From: an uncultured Bacillota bacterium
GTDB lineage: Bacteria > Bacillota > Clostridia > Peptostreptococcales > Anaerovoracaceae
Direction: 5' to 3'
Assembly: GCA_946408315.1 (NCBI GenBank)
Contig: CAMJRV010000131.1
Span: forward strand, 1 to 6,710
DNA: 6,710 bases
Of this stretch, positions 1-5,563 are shown in pieces; the first letter of the stretch is position 1; every line of letters starts with the position of its first letter. The position numbers and the translations under genes are program-made. Below the pieces are notes generated by a model. It was not told the DNA's origin, searched no databases, and saw nothing but the letters and a program-made list of their open reading frames with translations.

Positions 1-383
1 AGCCGACGAAAGTGGAGATGGCGGAACGGATGGGCATTACTGTGGCGCACCTTGACAAGATTCTCCAGCAGAGGCACAATGCGATTATTCTGTCCTACGA
101 AGAAGCAATCAATGAAAAGATGATGATCGCATCGCCCCTCATCGTCAACGAAAGCGATAAGTCTTCGCCGGAATCAGACCTCTTGTACGAAGAACTGAGG
201 GAAAAACTGATAGAAGCCATCGACCAGCTGAATGAAAAGGAACGGATGGTCGTCTCGCTGTATTACTACGAAAACCTTAAGCTGAAAGAGATCGCCGAGG
301 TCCTGAGCATAACCGAATCGAGAGTATCGCAGATCCATTCGGCGGCGATCATCAAGATGAAGAATAAATTGAACAATTATTAA
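1..383 (+). CDS. fliA: RNA polymerase sigma-28 factor FliA/SigD, C-terminal part (5' truncated by window edge)
   Basis: This is the end of the motility sigma factor, which directs RNA polymerase to late flagellar and chemotaxis promoters. The frame is open from base 3, before the first ATG at 12, so the gene starts outside the window. About 126 residues are visible, against roughly 240-255 for the whole protein. The first part (PTKVEMAERMGIT onward, then LSYEEAI) resembles the region-3 HTH and linker of FliA. The second part, from about base 200 on, is region 4: a helix pair LNEKERMVVSLYYYENL, then the -35-binding HTH LKLKEIAEVLSITESRVSQI and a basic C-terminal helix. YYYENL-LKEIAEVL-SRVSQIH is the classic FliA region-4 pattern. 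Two rod genes follow after 47 bp, as expected for a clostridial flagellar operon. Sigma-70-family identity is certain; the FliA assignment rests on the motifs and on context. Confidence 0.93.
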   Translation, partial: PTKVEMAERMGITVAHLDKILQQRHNAIILSYEEAINEKMMIASPLIVNESDKSSPESDLLYEELREKLIEAIDQLNEKERMVVSLYYYENLKLKEIAEVLSITESRVSQIHSAAIIKMKNKLNNY

Positions 384-393
384 ATAAATGCAG

Positions 394-416
394 GTTTGCG
401 CAGGGTTTGCGCAAGC
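394..416 (+). other. GC-rich hairpin directly upstream of the flgF ribosome-binding site
   Basis: Bases 394-401 (GTTTGCGC) pair with 409-416 (GCGCAAGC) around a 7-nt loop: eight pairs including one G-U. The element also contains a direct repeat, GGTTTGCGCA at 393-402 and again at 404-413 (period 11). The stem ends one base before the AAGGAGGT ribosome-binding site at 417-424. No T-run follows, so it is not an intrinsic terminator. It could protect or mark an RNA processing end, or tune flgF translation. The pairing is seen; the function is inferred. Confidence 0.45.
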
Positions 417-424
417 AAGGAGGT
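417..424 (+). promoter_or_regulatory. Ribosome-binding site that fixes the flgF start at 431
   Basis: AAGGAGGT is a near-complete anti-16S complement, six bases before ATG 431. An in-frame TTG at 407 lies upstream of this site and would place it inside the coding sequence, so the start at 431 is preferred. Confidence 0.85.
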
Positions 425-430
425 ATTAGA

Positions 431-1198
431 ATGATAAGAGGATTCTACGCAGCCGCAGCCGGAGTTTTCACACAGCAGAAGGCGCTGAACGTGATTTCAA
501 ACAACATTTCAAACGCGTCGACGGCAGGCTACAAGTGCCAGTCGACCACGGAATCCAGTTTTGGAGAACACCTGCTCAACCGGTTGAGCGACGCGAAAAG
601 CGTGGCCCAGAACAATATCGGCCCCGAAGCCTACATGACGATCAACAACTCCGAATATACAGATTTCACTCAGGGCAGCCTGGAGAGCACAGGAAGGCCC
701 GTGGACATGGCCATCAACGGGAAGGGCTTCTTCGTGGTGGAAAGCGAGACTTACGGTCAGGTTCTTACCCGGAACGGCCAGTTTGAAATAGACGGCGACG
801 GAGATCTGTACCTGCCGGGAGTGGGAAAGGTATTGAATGACGGAGGAGATACAATCAATCTGGAAAGCGGCAATTTTACCGTCAGCCCCACCGGCATCAT
901 CAGCGTCGGAGGCGAAGAGGCGGATGCCCTGTTTGTCGCAGTACCTGGCGAAGACACGGTTTTGAAGAGCGTGGGAAACGGAGTGTTCCAAGTTGACGAG
1001 GATGGAGAATACGAACAGGCGGAAGCGGGAACTTACGGGATCCTGCAGGGAATTCTTGAAAAGTCAAATATCAGCATGGCCCAGGAGATGAGCAAGATTA
1101 TCGCCGGCCAGAACCACTACAACTCCTGCACACAGATCATAAAGATGTATGATAAGATCAATGAGATGACTGTAAACCAGATCGGCAGAATCGGATAA
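431..1198 (+). CDS. flgF: Flagellar basal-body rod protein, FlgF/FlhO-like
   Basis: A 255-residue axial protein of the FlgF/FlgG family, close to the usual 250-270. It is exported through the flagellar type III apparatus (no Sec signal is present) and assembled into the rod. The N-terminal rod domain begins MIRGFYAAAAG and carries the family signature NNISNASTAGYK at residues 24-35. The central FlgG-type segment DFTQGSLESTGRPVDMAING, then GFFVV, lies at residues 78-103. The C-terminal helix (GILQGILEKSNISMAQEM, then QIIKMYDKINEM) spans about 203-246 and forms the coiled-coil core with the N-terminal helix. The start is set by AAGGAGGT at 417-424. A paralogue with an almost identical first seven codons follows 12 bp downstream. 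I call this one FlgF-like because its partner has the more typical FlgG C-terminus. The family is certain; the F-versus-G assignment is not. Confidence 0.9.
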   Translation: MIRGFYAAAAGVFTQQKALNVISNNISNASTAGYKCQSTTESSFGEHLLNRLSDAKSVAQNNIGPEAYMTINNSEYTDFTQGSLESTGRPVDMAINGKGFFVVESETYGQVLTRNGQFEIDGDGDLYLPGVGKVLNDGGDTINLESGNFTVSPTGIISVGGEEADALFVAVPGEDTVLKSVGNGVFQVDEDGEYEQAEAGTYGILQGILEKSNISMAQEMSKIIAGQNHYNSCTQIIKMYDKINEMTVNQIGRIG

Positions 1199-1210
1199 GG
1201 AGGAGAAAAA

Positions 1211-1960
1211 ATGATCAGAGGATTTTACGCAGGAGCGTCCTGCATGGTCAGCCAGCAGACCAATATGAATACGATCGCCAACAATATCGCCAATATCAGC
1301 ACCACGGCGTACAAGCCCCAGCAGACCGCGTTTTCCGCGCTGATGTATCAGAATATTTACGGCGGCGGCGGTGAGGAGAACTATATTGCAGGCGGACATG
1401 GCGTAAGAGTGCAGAAGACAGGCGTCGATTTCACCCAGGGTGATCTGCAGAACACCAACATACCGATGGACTGCGCCATTATCGGAGACGGCTTTTTTGC
1501 CATTGAAAACAGAGAGGACGGCACCATTACCTATACGAGGGACGGAAATTTTCAGTTGAGCATGGACGGTTCCAATACGTATCTTGCAAACGCCGCCGGC
1601 AACTATGTGCTGGATGCCGAGGGGGCAAGAATTGAAATCCATGGCGCGGATACGAAGACAGATACCGACGGAAAAACCACCTCGGGAGACTTCGATTCTT
1701 CCAAGCTTGGCGTCTACCAGTTTCCAAATCAGTACGGACTCGAACTGGCAGGGGGAAATCAATACAGGCCTACCGAAATCTCGGGGGAGGCCGAAGCGGT
1801 GGAATCACCTGAGATAAAGGCAGGATATCTTGAGAATTCAAGAGTTCAGATCGGAAGCGAGCTGGTGAGAATGATCGAGGCGTCCAAGGGTTTTTCTTTC
1901 GGATCGAAGATCGTACAGACGGCGGACGAGATGGAGAAGGTCATAAATCAGCTGCGATAA
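1211..1960 (+). CDS. flgG: Flagellar basal-body rod protein, FlgG/FlhP-like
   Basis: A 249-residue FlgF/FlgG-family rod protein. It shows the N-terminal rod motif NNIANISTTAYK (residues 24-35), the central VDFTQGDLQNTNIPMDCAI with GDGFFAIE (about 72-99), a core domain, and a C-terminal helix GYLENSRVQIGSELVRMIEA ending KIVQTADEMEKVINQLR. The QTADEM-NQL ending is the typical distal-rod FlgG tail. Its ribosome-binding site AAGGAGG (1197-1203) overlaps the stop codon of the previous gene, so the two are translated in close sequence. The turn after the first helix reads STTAYK where most relatives have T-P/T-GFK/GYK, so the usual Gly is Ala. Two cysteines (residues 11 and 88) are uncommon for an axial protein but fit an anaerobe. 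FlgG is the better of the two assignments. Confidence 0.9.
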   Translation: MIRGFYAGASCMVSQQTNMNTIANNIANISTTAYKPQQTAFSALMYQNIYGGGGEENYIAGGHGVRVQKTGVDFTQGDLQNTNIPMDCAIIGDGFFAIENREDGTITYTRDGNFQLSMDGSNTYLANAAGNYVLDAEGARIEIHGADTKTDTDGKTTSGDFDSSKLGVYQFPNQYGLELAGGNQYRPTEISGEAEAVESPEIKAGYLENSRVQIGSELVRMIEASKGFSFGSKIVQTADEMEKVINQLR

Positions 1961-1969
1961 TCCGTTAAA

Positions 1970-1998
1970 TACAAATTACACTTTCAGTTGAATTTGTA
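1970..1998 (+). repeat. 8-bp inverted repeat downstream of flgG
   Basis: TACAAATT at 1970-1977 is the exact reverse complement of AATTTGTA at 1991-1998, with a 13-nt spacer. A T6 run occurs only at 2013-2018, about 14 nt after the stem, and the stem is A+T-rich, so this is at best a weak terminator. It could equally be an operator for a dimeric regulator. Confidence 0.35.
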
Positions 1999-2028
1999 AG
2001 AAAATTATAATATTTTTTAAAGTAGTAG

Positions 2029-2057
2029 TTTAATATTCTGGGAATTTATGCTATTAT
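2029..2057 (+). promoter_or_regulatory. Candidate extended -10 (sigma-A type) promoter for fapA and downstream genes
   Basis: TGC-TATTAT at 2049-2057 is an extended -10 element (TATTAT matches TATAAT at 5 of 6, preceded by TGn). The 17-bp-spaced -35 is TTTAAT (2029-2034), a weak 3 of 6. A start near 2064 would place the stem-loop at 2069-2117 at the very 5' end of the transcript. Other AT-rich candidates exist in the gap: a perfect TATAAT at 2006-2011 with a poor -35, and TTGATA-N16-TATATT at 2116-2143, which would begin transcription inside the fapA ribosome-binding site. The call is therefore tentative. Confidence 0.35.
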
Positions 2058-2068
2058 CAAATTACTGA

Positions 2069-2117
2069 AAGGCCGATGATATCCCATAATTTTATTGGAT
2101 AAGGATCGGTTTGCCTT
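2069..2117 (+). ncRNA. Predicted structured leader (interrupted stem-loop) upstream of fapA
   Basis: A nested pairing can be drawn by hand. AAGG 2069-2072 pairs with CCTT 2114-2117. CCGAT 2073-2077 pairs with ATCGG 2105-2109, leaving a 4-nt bulge at 2110-2113. After an internal loop (2078-2080 against 2101-2104), ATCC 2081-2084 pairs with GGAT 2097-2100. Past a C-T mismatch, ATA 2086-2088 pairs with TAT 2093-2095, closing a 4-nt loop. That is 16 pairs in 49 nt. I do not recognise a known riboswitch class; in particular the GEMM c-di-GMP riboswitch core is not visible. The structure is seen on paper only. Confidence 0.35.
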
Positions 2118-2158
2118 GATAAAAGTGTGAAAAGTATTATATTAGATGGGAGAAGGAT

Positions 2159-3574
2159 ATGGAGCTTCACGAAATCCCCGAAGTCGATCAAACGACGAGT
2201 TCAACTGTTTTAATCGAGGTTTCTGCAAACGATGACGGAATGACCGGCTTTATCAAACTGGTCAAACAGGGCGTCAATCCGGAGCCGGTCACGCAGGAAC
2301 AGTTGATTGCGGCGCTGAGAGAAAACCGGATTACCTATGGCATCAAAGAGTCTTCTGTGGAAAAGCTGGCCGCGAGGCCTATTTACAACATCAAGATCGA
2401 AGTGGCAAAGGGGCTTCCTGCGGTTTTCGGACAGGATGGGTCGGTTACATATTATGTGAAGAGGGATTCGGAATACCGCCCGGAAATCAATCTGGAAGGG
2501 GCGGTAGACTATAAAAATCTGGATTATTTCCAGCTCGTGAAGAAGGACCAGGTGCTGGCCGAGATCATAAGGGAAACGGAAGGCACGGAAGGGGTCAATA
2601 TCTATGGCGGCGTCATTCCGACAAAGAACGGAAGGCCGGCGCCGTCTCCTGTCGGAAAAAACACGCATCTGATTCAGGACGACACGGTCCTGGTATCGGA
2701 CTGCGACGGCGTCGTTCGTTTTCTCAGAGACAGTATCGACGTTAACGACGTACTGAAGATCAAAGGAAACGTCGACCATCTTACAGGCAATATCAACTTT
2801 ACCGGAGACATCAATATTGACGGCGATGTGACCAACGGCTTTTCCGTGAAATCGGGAGGAAATATCATCGTAAAGGGCGTTGTGGAGGATGCGGCTATTG
2901 AAGCTGCTGGAAACGTCCATATTTCCAACGGTATCAACGGCGCAGGGACAAACACCATCCATGTCTGCGGCAATCTGAAATGTAAATATATCGAACATGC
3001 AAAGATTCATGTTGAAGGAAACGTCAGCGCGGATTATATTATAGACAGCAGTGTTACCTGCATGGGAAATATTGAGCTTGCCGGCAGCCGTGAATTGATC
3101 GTCGGCGGTGAGATCAGGGTCCTCGGAGAGCTGCGGGCAAAGGATATCGGTTCGGCAAGCGGCAGAAACACAAAAATCGAAGTGATAGGTGTCAAGAACG
3201 TGGACTCGGAGGGGGTTCGGAATCTCACAAAAACGAGAGATGAGCTCGACGCGCAGATGCAGCAGATGATTGAGGATGTGCAGAAACTGGCTCGATCGGG
3301 AACAGGCTCCGACGATGAACTGATGGACCAGGTAGCCCTTGCCAAGAAGAAGATTCTTGACATCCGGCATAAGGTAGACCAGGTGACATACCAGATCCAA
3401 CAGCTGGAAAAGGAGTGGACCATGGAGTTCCCCGGGTGCATCATATGCAAACGAAAGATTTATCAGGGCGTCAAAATTAATTTTGGCGAGGAGAAATTCC
3501 ATTTTGAACTGGACGATATTGAACACTGCAAGCTGTTCTGGGCGGATGGAACGATCATACAGGGCACGCTGTAG
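2159..3574 (+). CDS. fapA: FapA/DUF342 family flagellar assembly protein
   Basis: A 471-residue cytoplasmic FapA (DUF342) protein. In Vibrio, FapA is needed for polar flagellar assembly and is linked to sugar-dependent motility control; the role in Clostridia is not established. The N-terminal FapA domain (about residues 18-190) contains the family segment VKKDQVLAEII, then GVNIYGGVIP and APSPVGKNTHL, ending in CDGVVRF. Next comes a run of short glycine-spaced beta repeats (about 200-345: GNINFTGDINIDGDV, GGNIIVKGVVEDA, GNVHISNGI, GNLKCKYIEHA, GNVSADYIIDS, GEIRVLGELRAKDIG), as in a right-handed beta-helix/bactofilin-like fold. A charged coiled coil follows (about 352-420) and then a short beta-rich C-terminus. 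No signal peptide or membrane segment is visible. ATG 2159 is preceded by GGGAG (2148-2152) with a 6-nt gap. This gene probably opens a separate transcript from the 198-bp gap. Confidence 0.9.
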   Translation: MELHEIPEVDQTTSSTVLIEVSANDDGMTGFIKLVKQGVNPEPVTQEQLIAALRENRITYGIKESSVEKLAARPIYNIKIEVAKGLPAVFGQDGSVTYYVKRDSEYRPEINLEGAVDYKNLDYFQLVKKDQVLAEIIRETEGTEGVNIYGGVIPTKNGRPAPSPVGKNTHLIQDDTVLVSDCDGVVRFLRDSIDVNDVLKIKGNVDHLTGNINFTGDINIDGDVTNGFSVKSGGNIIVKGVVEDAAIEAAGNVHISNGINGAGTNTIHVCGNLKCKYIEHAKIHVEGNVSADYIIDSSVTCMGNIELAGSRELIVGGEIRVLGELRAKDIGSASGRNTKIEVIGVKNVDSEGVRNLTKTRDELDAQMQQMIEDVQKLARSGTGSDDELMDQVALAKKKILDIRHKVDQVTYQIQQLEKEWTMEFPGCIICKRKIYQGVKINFGEEKFHFELDDIEHCKLFWADGTIIQGTL

Positions 3575-3601
3575 AAGAAAATATTGTGGAATGGCAGGAT
3601 G

Positions 3602-3617
3602 AGGTGAAAACGGCTTG
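3602..3617 (+). promoter_or_regulatory. Ribosome-binding site and TTG start of the PilZ gene
   Basis: AGGTG at 3602-3606 is followed after 8 nt by TTG (3615-3617) and after 11 nt by ATG (3618). Spacing favours TTG, adding one residue, but ATG cannot be excluded. The same 10-mer ATGAGGTGAA recurs at 5548-5557 before the TTG start of cheC. Confidence 0.5.
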
Positions 3618-4247
3618 ATGCAAAATTCTTTTATTAAAATAAGTGTATTTCACGCTGAGAAGGGAGTAACGGTTTCCTCCAGCAATATCAACGCCATGGG
3701 CGAAAGAATTATTCTGATGGGCGAGGATTTCGGCCTGATTCCGCATCAGTCGGTTGTTGACGTGATCGGATATTTTCAGGACGGAGTCGTTTTCATGAAT
3801 GCGAAGGTTTCCCTGTCCACATCCTCACAGCTCAATTTCGATATCTTAAAAAGGGATGGAAAGCAGGAACGCAGGAGTTATCTCAAGGTAAAGGTACAGA
3901 TCAATTCAAAGCTGACAAGGGCCTTTTCCCTTGGAAGACGGGAAAAGCCTTATCGGATCGATGAAGCGATTGAGACCAGAGATCTCAGCCTTGGGGGAGT
4001 TGCCTTCTATTCCGACAGCTTTCTGTTTAAGAAGCAGAAGGTAGAGCTTGATTTCAACATGCTGAGACCGGGATTCATGGCTCAGGCCGAAGTGTTGAGA
4101 AAGGAGAGAGGCCCTTTCCACGGACGCCGTTTCAAGTACGGCTGCCGGTTTGTCAATATCAGCGGCGAAGAAGAACGGGTGCTCTGCGAATTTGTTTTCA
4201 GGACTCAGATCAATAACCATAGAAAGGCGGCATATCAGGATGAGTAA
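3615..4247 (+). CDS. PilZ-domain protein, YcgR/flagellar-brake-like
   Basis: A 210-residue protein with a YcgR-type two-domain layout: an N-terminal beta-rich region (about 1-80; IILMGEDFGLIPHQSVVDV, then GVVFMNAKVSL) and a C-terminal PilZ domain (about 84-197). PilZ domains bind c-di-GMP; in YcgR and its relatives this slows the flagellar motor. The first binding motif reads ERRSYLKV (residues 85-92), i.e. R-x-x-x-K where the canonical site is R-x-x-x-R. The second, DLSLGG (123-128), matches (D/N)xSxxG exactly. YGCRFVNIS at 175-183 is the usual late PilZ strand. The Arg-to-Lys change may weaken or alter ligand binding. The gene lies 40 bp after fapA and its last 8 bp overlap the start of the ParA gene, so the two are probably translationally coupled. 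The fold is confident; c-di-GMP binding is inferred. Confidence 0.85.
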   Translation: MMQNSFIKISVFHAEKGVTVSSSNINAMGERIILMGEDFGLIPHQSVVDVIGYFQDGVVFMNAKVSLSTSSQLNFDILKRDGKQERRSYLKVKVQINSKLTRAFSLGRREKPYRIDEAIETRDLSLGGVAFYSDSFLFKKQKVELDFNMLRPGFMAQAEVLRKERGPFHGRRFKYGCRFVNISGEEERVLCEFVFRTQINNHRKAAYQDE

Positions 4248-5028
4248 AACGATTGCGATCACGAATCAAAAAGGCGGCGTAGGAAAGACTTCCACAGCCA
4301 GCGCCATAGTGAGCGGTCTGGCGGAAAAGGGTTACAGGATATTGGCTATCGATCTCGACCCTCAGGGAAACCTCGGGTTTTGTCTCGGAGCGGAAATCGA
4401 TAACAGCCCGACGGTCTACGAGCTGATGAAGGGAGCCGTACCCATCGGCCAGGTGATCCAGAGCAACGGAACCGTCGATATCATTCCGTCAAATATCCTT
4501 TTGAGCGGGGCGGAGCTGGAATTCAACCACCTCGGAAGAGAATACCTTTTGAAAAACGGAATTGCTCCTGTAAGGGGCAATTATGACTATATTATCATCG
4601 ATACGCCGCCGGCTCTGAATATCCTGACGGTAAACGCCTATACGGCCACCGACAATCTCATCATTCCGATGATTCCGGAGATTTTAAGCCTGCTGGGAAT
4701 CTCTCAGCTCAGAGAAACCATCGATCTGGTCAAAAATATATACAACCCCAAGATCGAGGTCCTCGGTATCCTGTTGAACAAATACGACAAACGCAGACTG
4801 CTGACCAAGGATGTGGAGGAAATGGCGGAAATCATCGCCAAGGAACTCTATACCAAGGTGTTTGATACGAAGATAAGATCCTCAGTAACTGTGGCCGAGG
4901 CACCGGCTCACGGTGAAAGCGTTTACCAATACTCTCCCAGAGCGAACTCCACCAGGGATTATCGTATGCTGGTGGAAGAACTGATTTCTCAGAAGGGAAT
5001 GAAACTGGATGGCGAAGAAAAGCAATAA
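4240..5028 (+). CDS. parA: ParA/Soj/MinD-superfamily ATPase in chemotaxis/flagellar context
   Basis: A 262-residue Walker-type positioning ATPase. The deviant Walker A motif KGGVGKTS (residues 11-18) has both signature lysines. AIDLDPQGN (36-44) supplies the catalytic Asp, and YIIIDTPP (117-124) is Walker B. The tail matches Soj (VAEAPAHGESVYQYSPRANS, about 218-237). ParA proteins form ATP dimers on the nucleoid or a surface and position plasmids, chromosomes or, in the ParC and PpfA cases, chemoreceptor clusters. I chose ATG 4240 (MSKTIAITNQ), which matches where the family begins. An in-frame ATG at 4150 would add 30 residues that only read the PilZ gene out of frame. It lacks the N-terminal extension typical of FlhG, so it is probably not the flagellar-number regulator. 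No ParB gene or obvious parS lies nearby; the next gene overlaps by 20 bp and is the natural candidate partner. Confidence 0.9.
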   Translation: MSKTIAITNQKGGVGKTSTASAIVSGLAEKGYRILAIDLDPQGNLGFCLGAEIDNSPTVYELMKGAVPIGQVIQSNGTVDIIPSNILLSGAELEFNHLGREYLLKNGIAPVRGNYDYIIIDTPPALNILTVNAYTATDNLIIPMIPEILSLLGISQLRETIDLVKNIYNPKIEVLGILLNKYDKRRLLTKDVEEMAEIIAKELYTKVFDTKIRSSVTVAEAPAHGESVYQYSPRANSTRDYRMLVEELISQKGMKLDGEEKQ

Positions 5029-5551
5029 AACCGAACACGTACTGAAGCTGATCACAAAAAACGATGAAGCGCGGGACGACGATTTTTTTATCATGGATCA
5101 GGTGAAGGACGAGAGCGGTTCTTCTGCTGCCAGAAGCGCACAGGAAAAGACGGAAGAGAAACCGGCCGCTTTGCCGAAACGTAAGGAAACGAAGAAGGCG
5201 GAACCGGCGGCCACAGAACCATTTCGGGAGCAGGAAAAGGCGGAGAGCGCCATACTGGAACGAAATGACAACCTTGTCAATATTGCTGAAATTCTGGCCA
5301 GGGAGAAGCTTGGGCTGGTGATGGAGCGGATGAAGGTCTGCACGTGCAAGACCTGTATCAACGACGTACTGGCCCTGGCGTTGAATTCCCTGCCGACGAA
5401 ATACGTCACCACCGACTCCGGCAAGCAGTATTTTCAGCTCGATATCTATAAAAAGCAATATGAAACCGATATCCTTGCAGCACTCACGAAAGCCTGTGTC
5501 CGGGTCAAAGCGTCGCCGAGACATCAGGAAAGTGCTCAGATCAGAAAATGA
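5009..5551 (+). CDS. ComFB-domain protein with charged N-terminal extension
   Basis: A 180-residue protein in two parts. Residues 1-80 are a Lys-rich start (MAKKSNKTEHVLKLITKN), an acidic patch (DDDFFIMD), then a low-complexity Glu/Lys/Ala/Pro linker, probably disordered. Residues about 88-172 look like a ComFB domain: NIAEILAREKL, then the cysteine cluster C111-x-C113-xx-C116, NDVLALALNSLPTKYV, a short Gly turn, and DILAALTKACVRVK. B. subtilis ComFB is only about 98 residues, so the extension is an addition. ComFB proteins have been reported as cyclic dinucleotide receptors in cyanobacteria and linked to motility in Bacillus; ligand binding here is not shown. ATG 5009 overlaps the ParA gene by 20 bp, with AAGGGA at 4993-4998 as a weak, slightly distant ribosome-binding site. 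The tight overlap suggests the products work together. Confidence 0.8.
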   Translation: MAKKSNKTEHVLKLITKNDEARDDDFFIMDQVKDESGSSAARSAQEKTEEKPAALPKRKETKKAEPAATEPFREQEKAESAILERNDNLVNIAEILAREKLGLVMERMKVCTCKTCINDVLALALNSLPTKYVTTDSGKQYFQLDIYKKQYETDILAALTKACVRVKASPRHQESAQIRK

Positions 5552-5563
5552 GGTGAAGATTTG
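5550..5563 (+). promoter_or_regulatory. Ribosome-binding site and TTG start of cheC
   Basis: GAGGTG at 5550-5555 overlaps the ComFB stop codon (5549-5551) and lies 5 nt before TTG 5561. The first in-frame ATG is codon 11, too close to the first phosphatase motif and without its own site, so TTG is the likely start. Confidence 0.7.

Noticed and set aside
407..430. TTG start eight codons upstream of flgF
   Set aside because: The AAGGAGGT ribosome-binding site at 417-424 would be inside the coding region; FlgF/FlgG proteins start at M-I/L-RG.
1064..1762. Minus-strand open frame of 232 codons across flgF/flgG
   Set aside because: It spans two well-supported + strand genes and their junction and has no recognisable motif or start signal.
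2072..2079. GCCGATGA as a sigma-28 -10 element upstream of fapA
   Set aside because: It matches 7 of 8, but the 11-nt-spaced -35 octamer (2053-2060) matches TAAAGTTT at only one position, and the bases are better explained as one side of the stem-loop.
2210..3526. Long open frame on the minus strand (438 codons) opposite fapA
   Set aside because: A shadow of fapA: no ribosome-binding site, no recognisable domain, Cys/His/Phe-rich composition typical of antisense reading, whereas the + strand encodes a clear FapA.
4150..4239. In-frame 30-residue N-terminal extension of the ParA protein starting at ATG 4150
   Set aside because: It lies wholly inside the PilZ gene in another frame, its sequence has no ParA features, and MSKTIAITNQKGG from 4240 is the normal family start.
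4240..5028. Reading the ATPase as FlhG (flagellar number regulator)
   Set aside because: It starts directly at the beta-strand before Walker A, without the FlhG N-terminal activation helix, and its C-terminal part matches Soj; flhG normally lies upstream of fliA, outside this window.
5465..5472. ACCGATAT, a possible sigma-28 -10 about 90 bp upstream of cheC
   Set aside because: Inside the ComFB coding sequence; the nearest TAAA (5449-5452) is 12 nt away rather than about 15.
5009..5551. Reading the ComFB-domain protein as ParB
   Set aside because: No HTH or ParB nuclease-like motif; the cysteine cluster and the VLALALN-LP-KYV segment fit ComFB.
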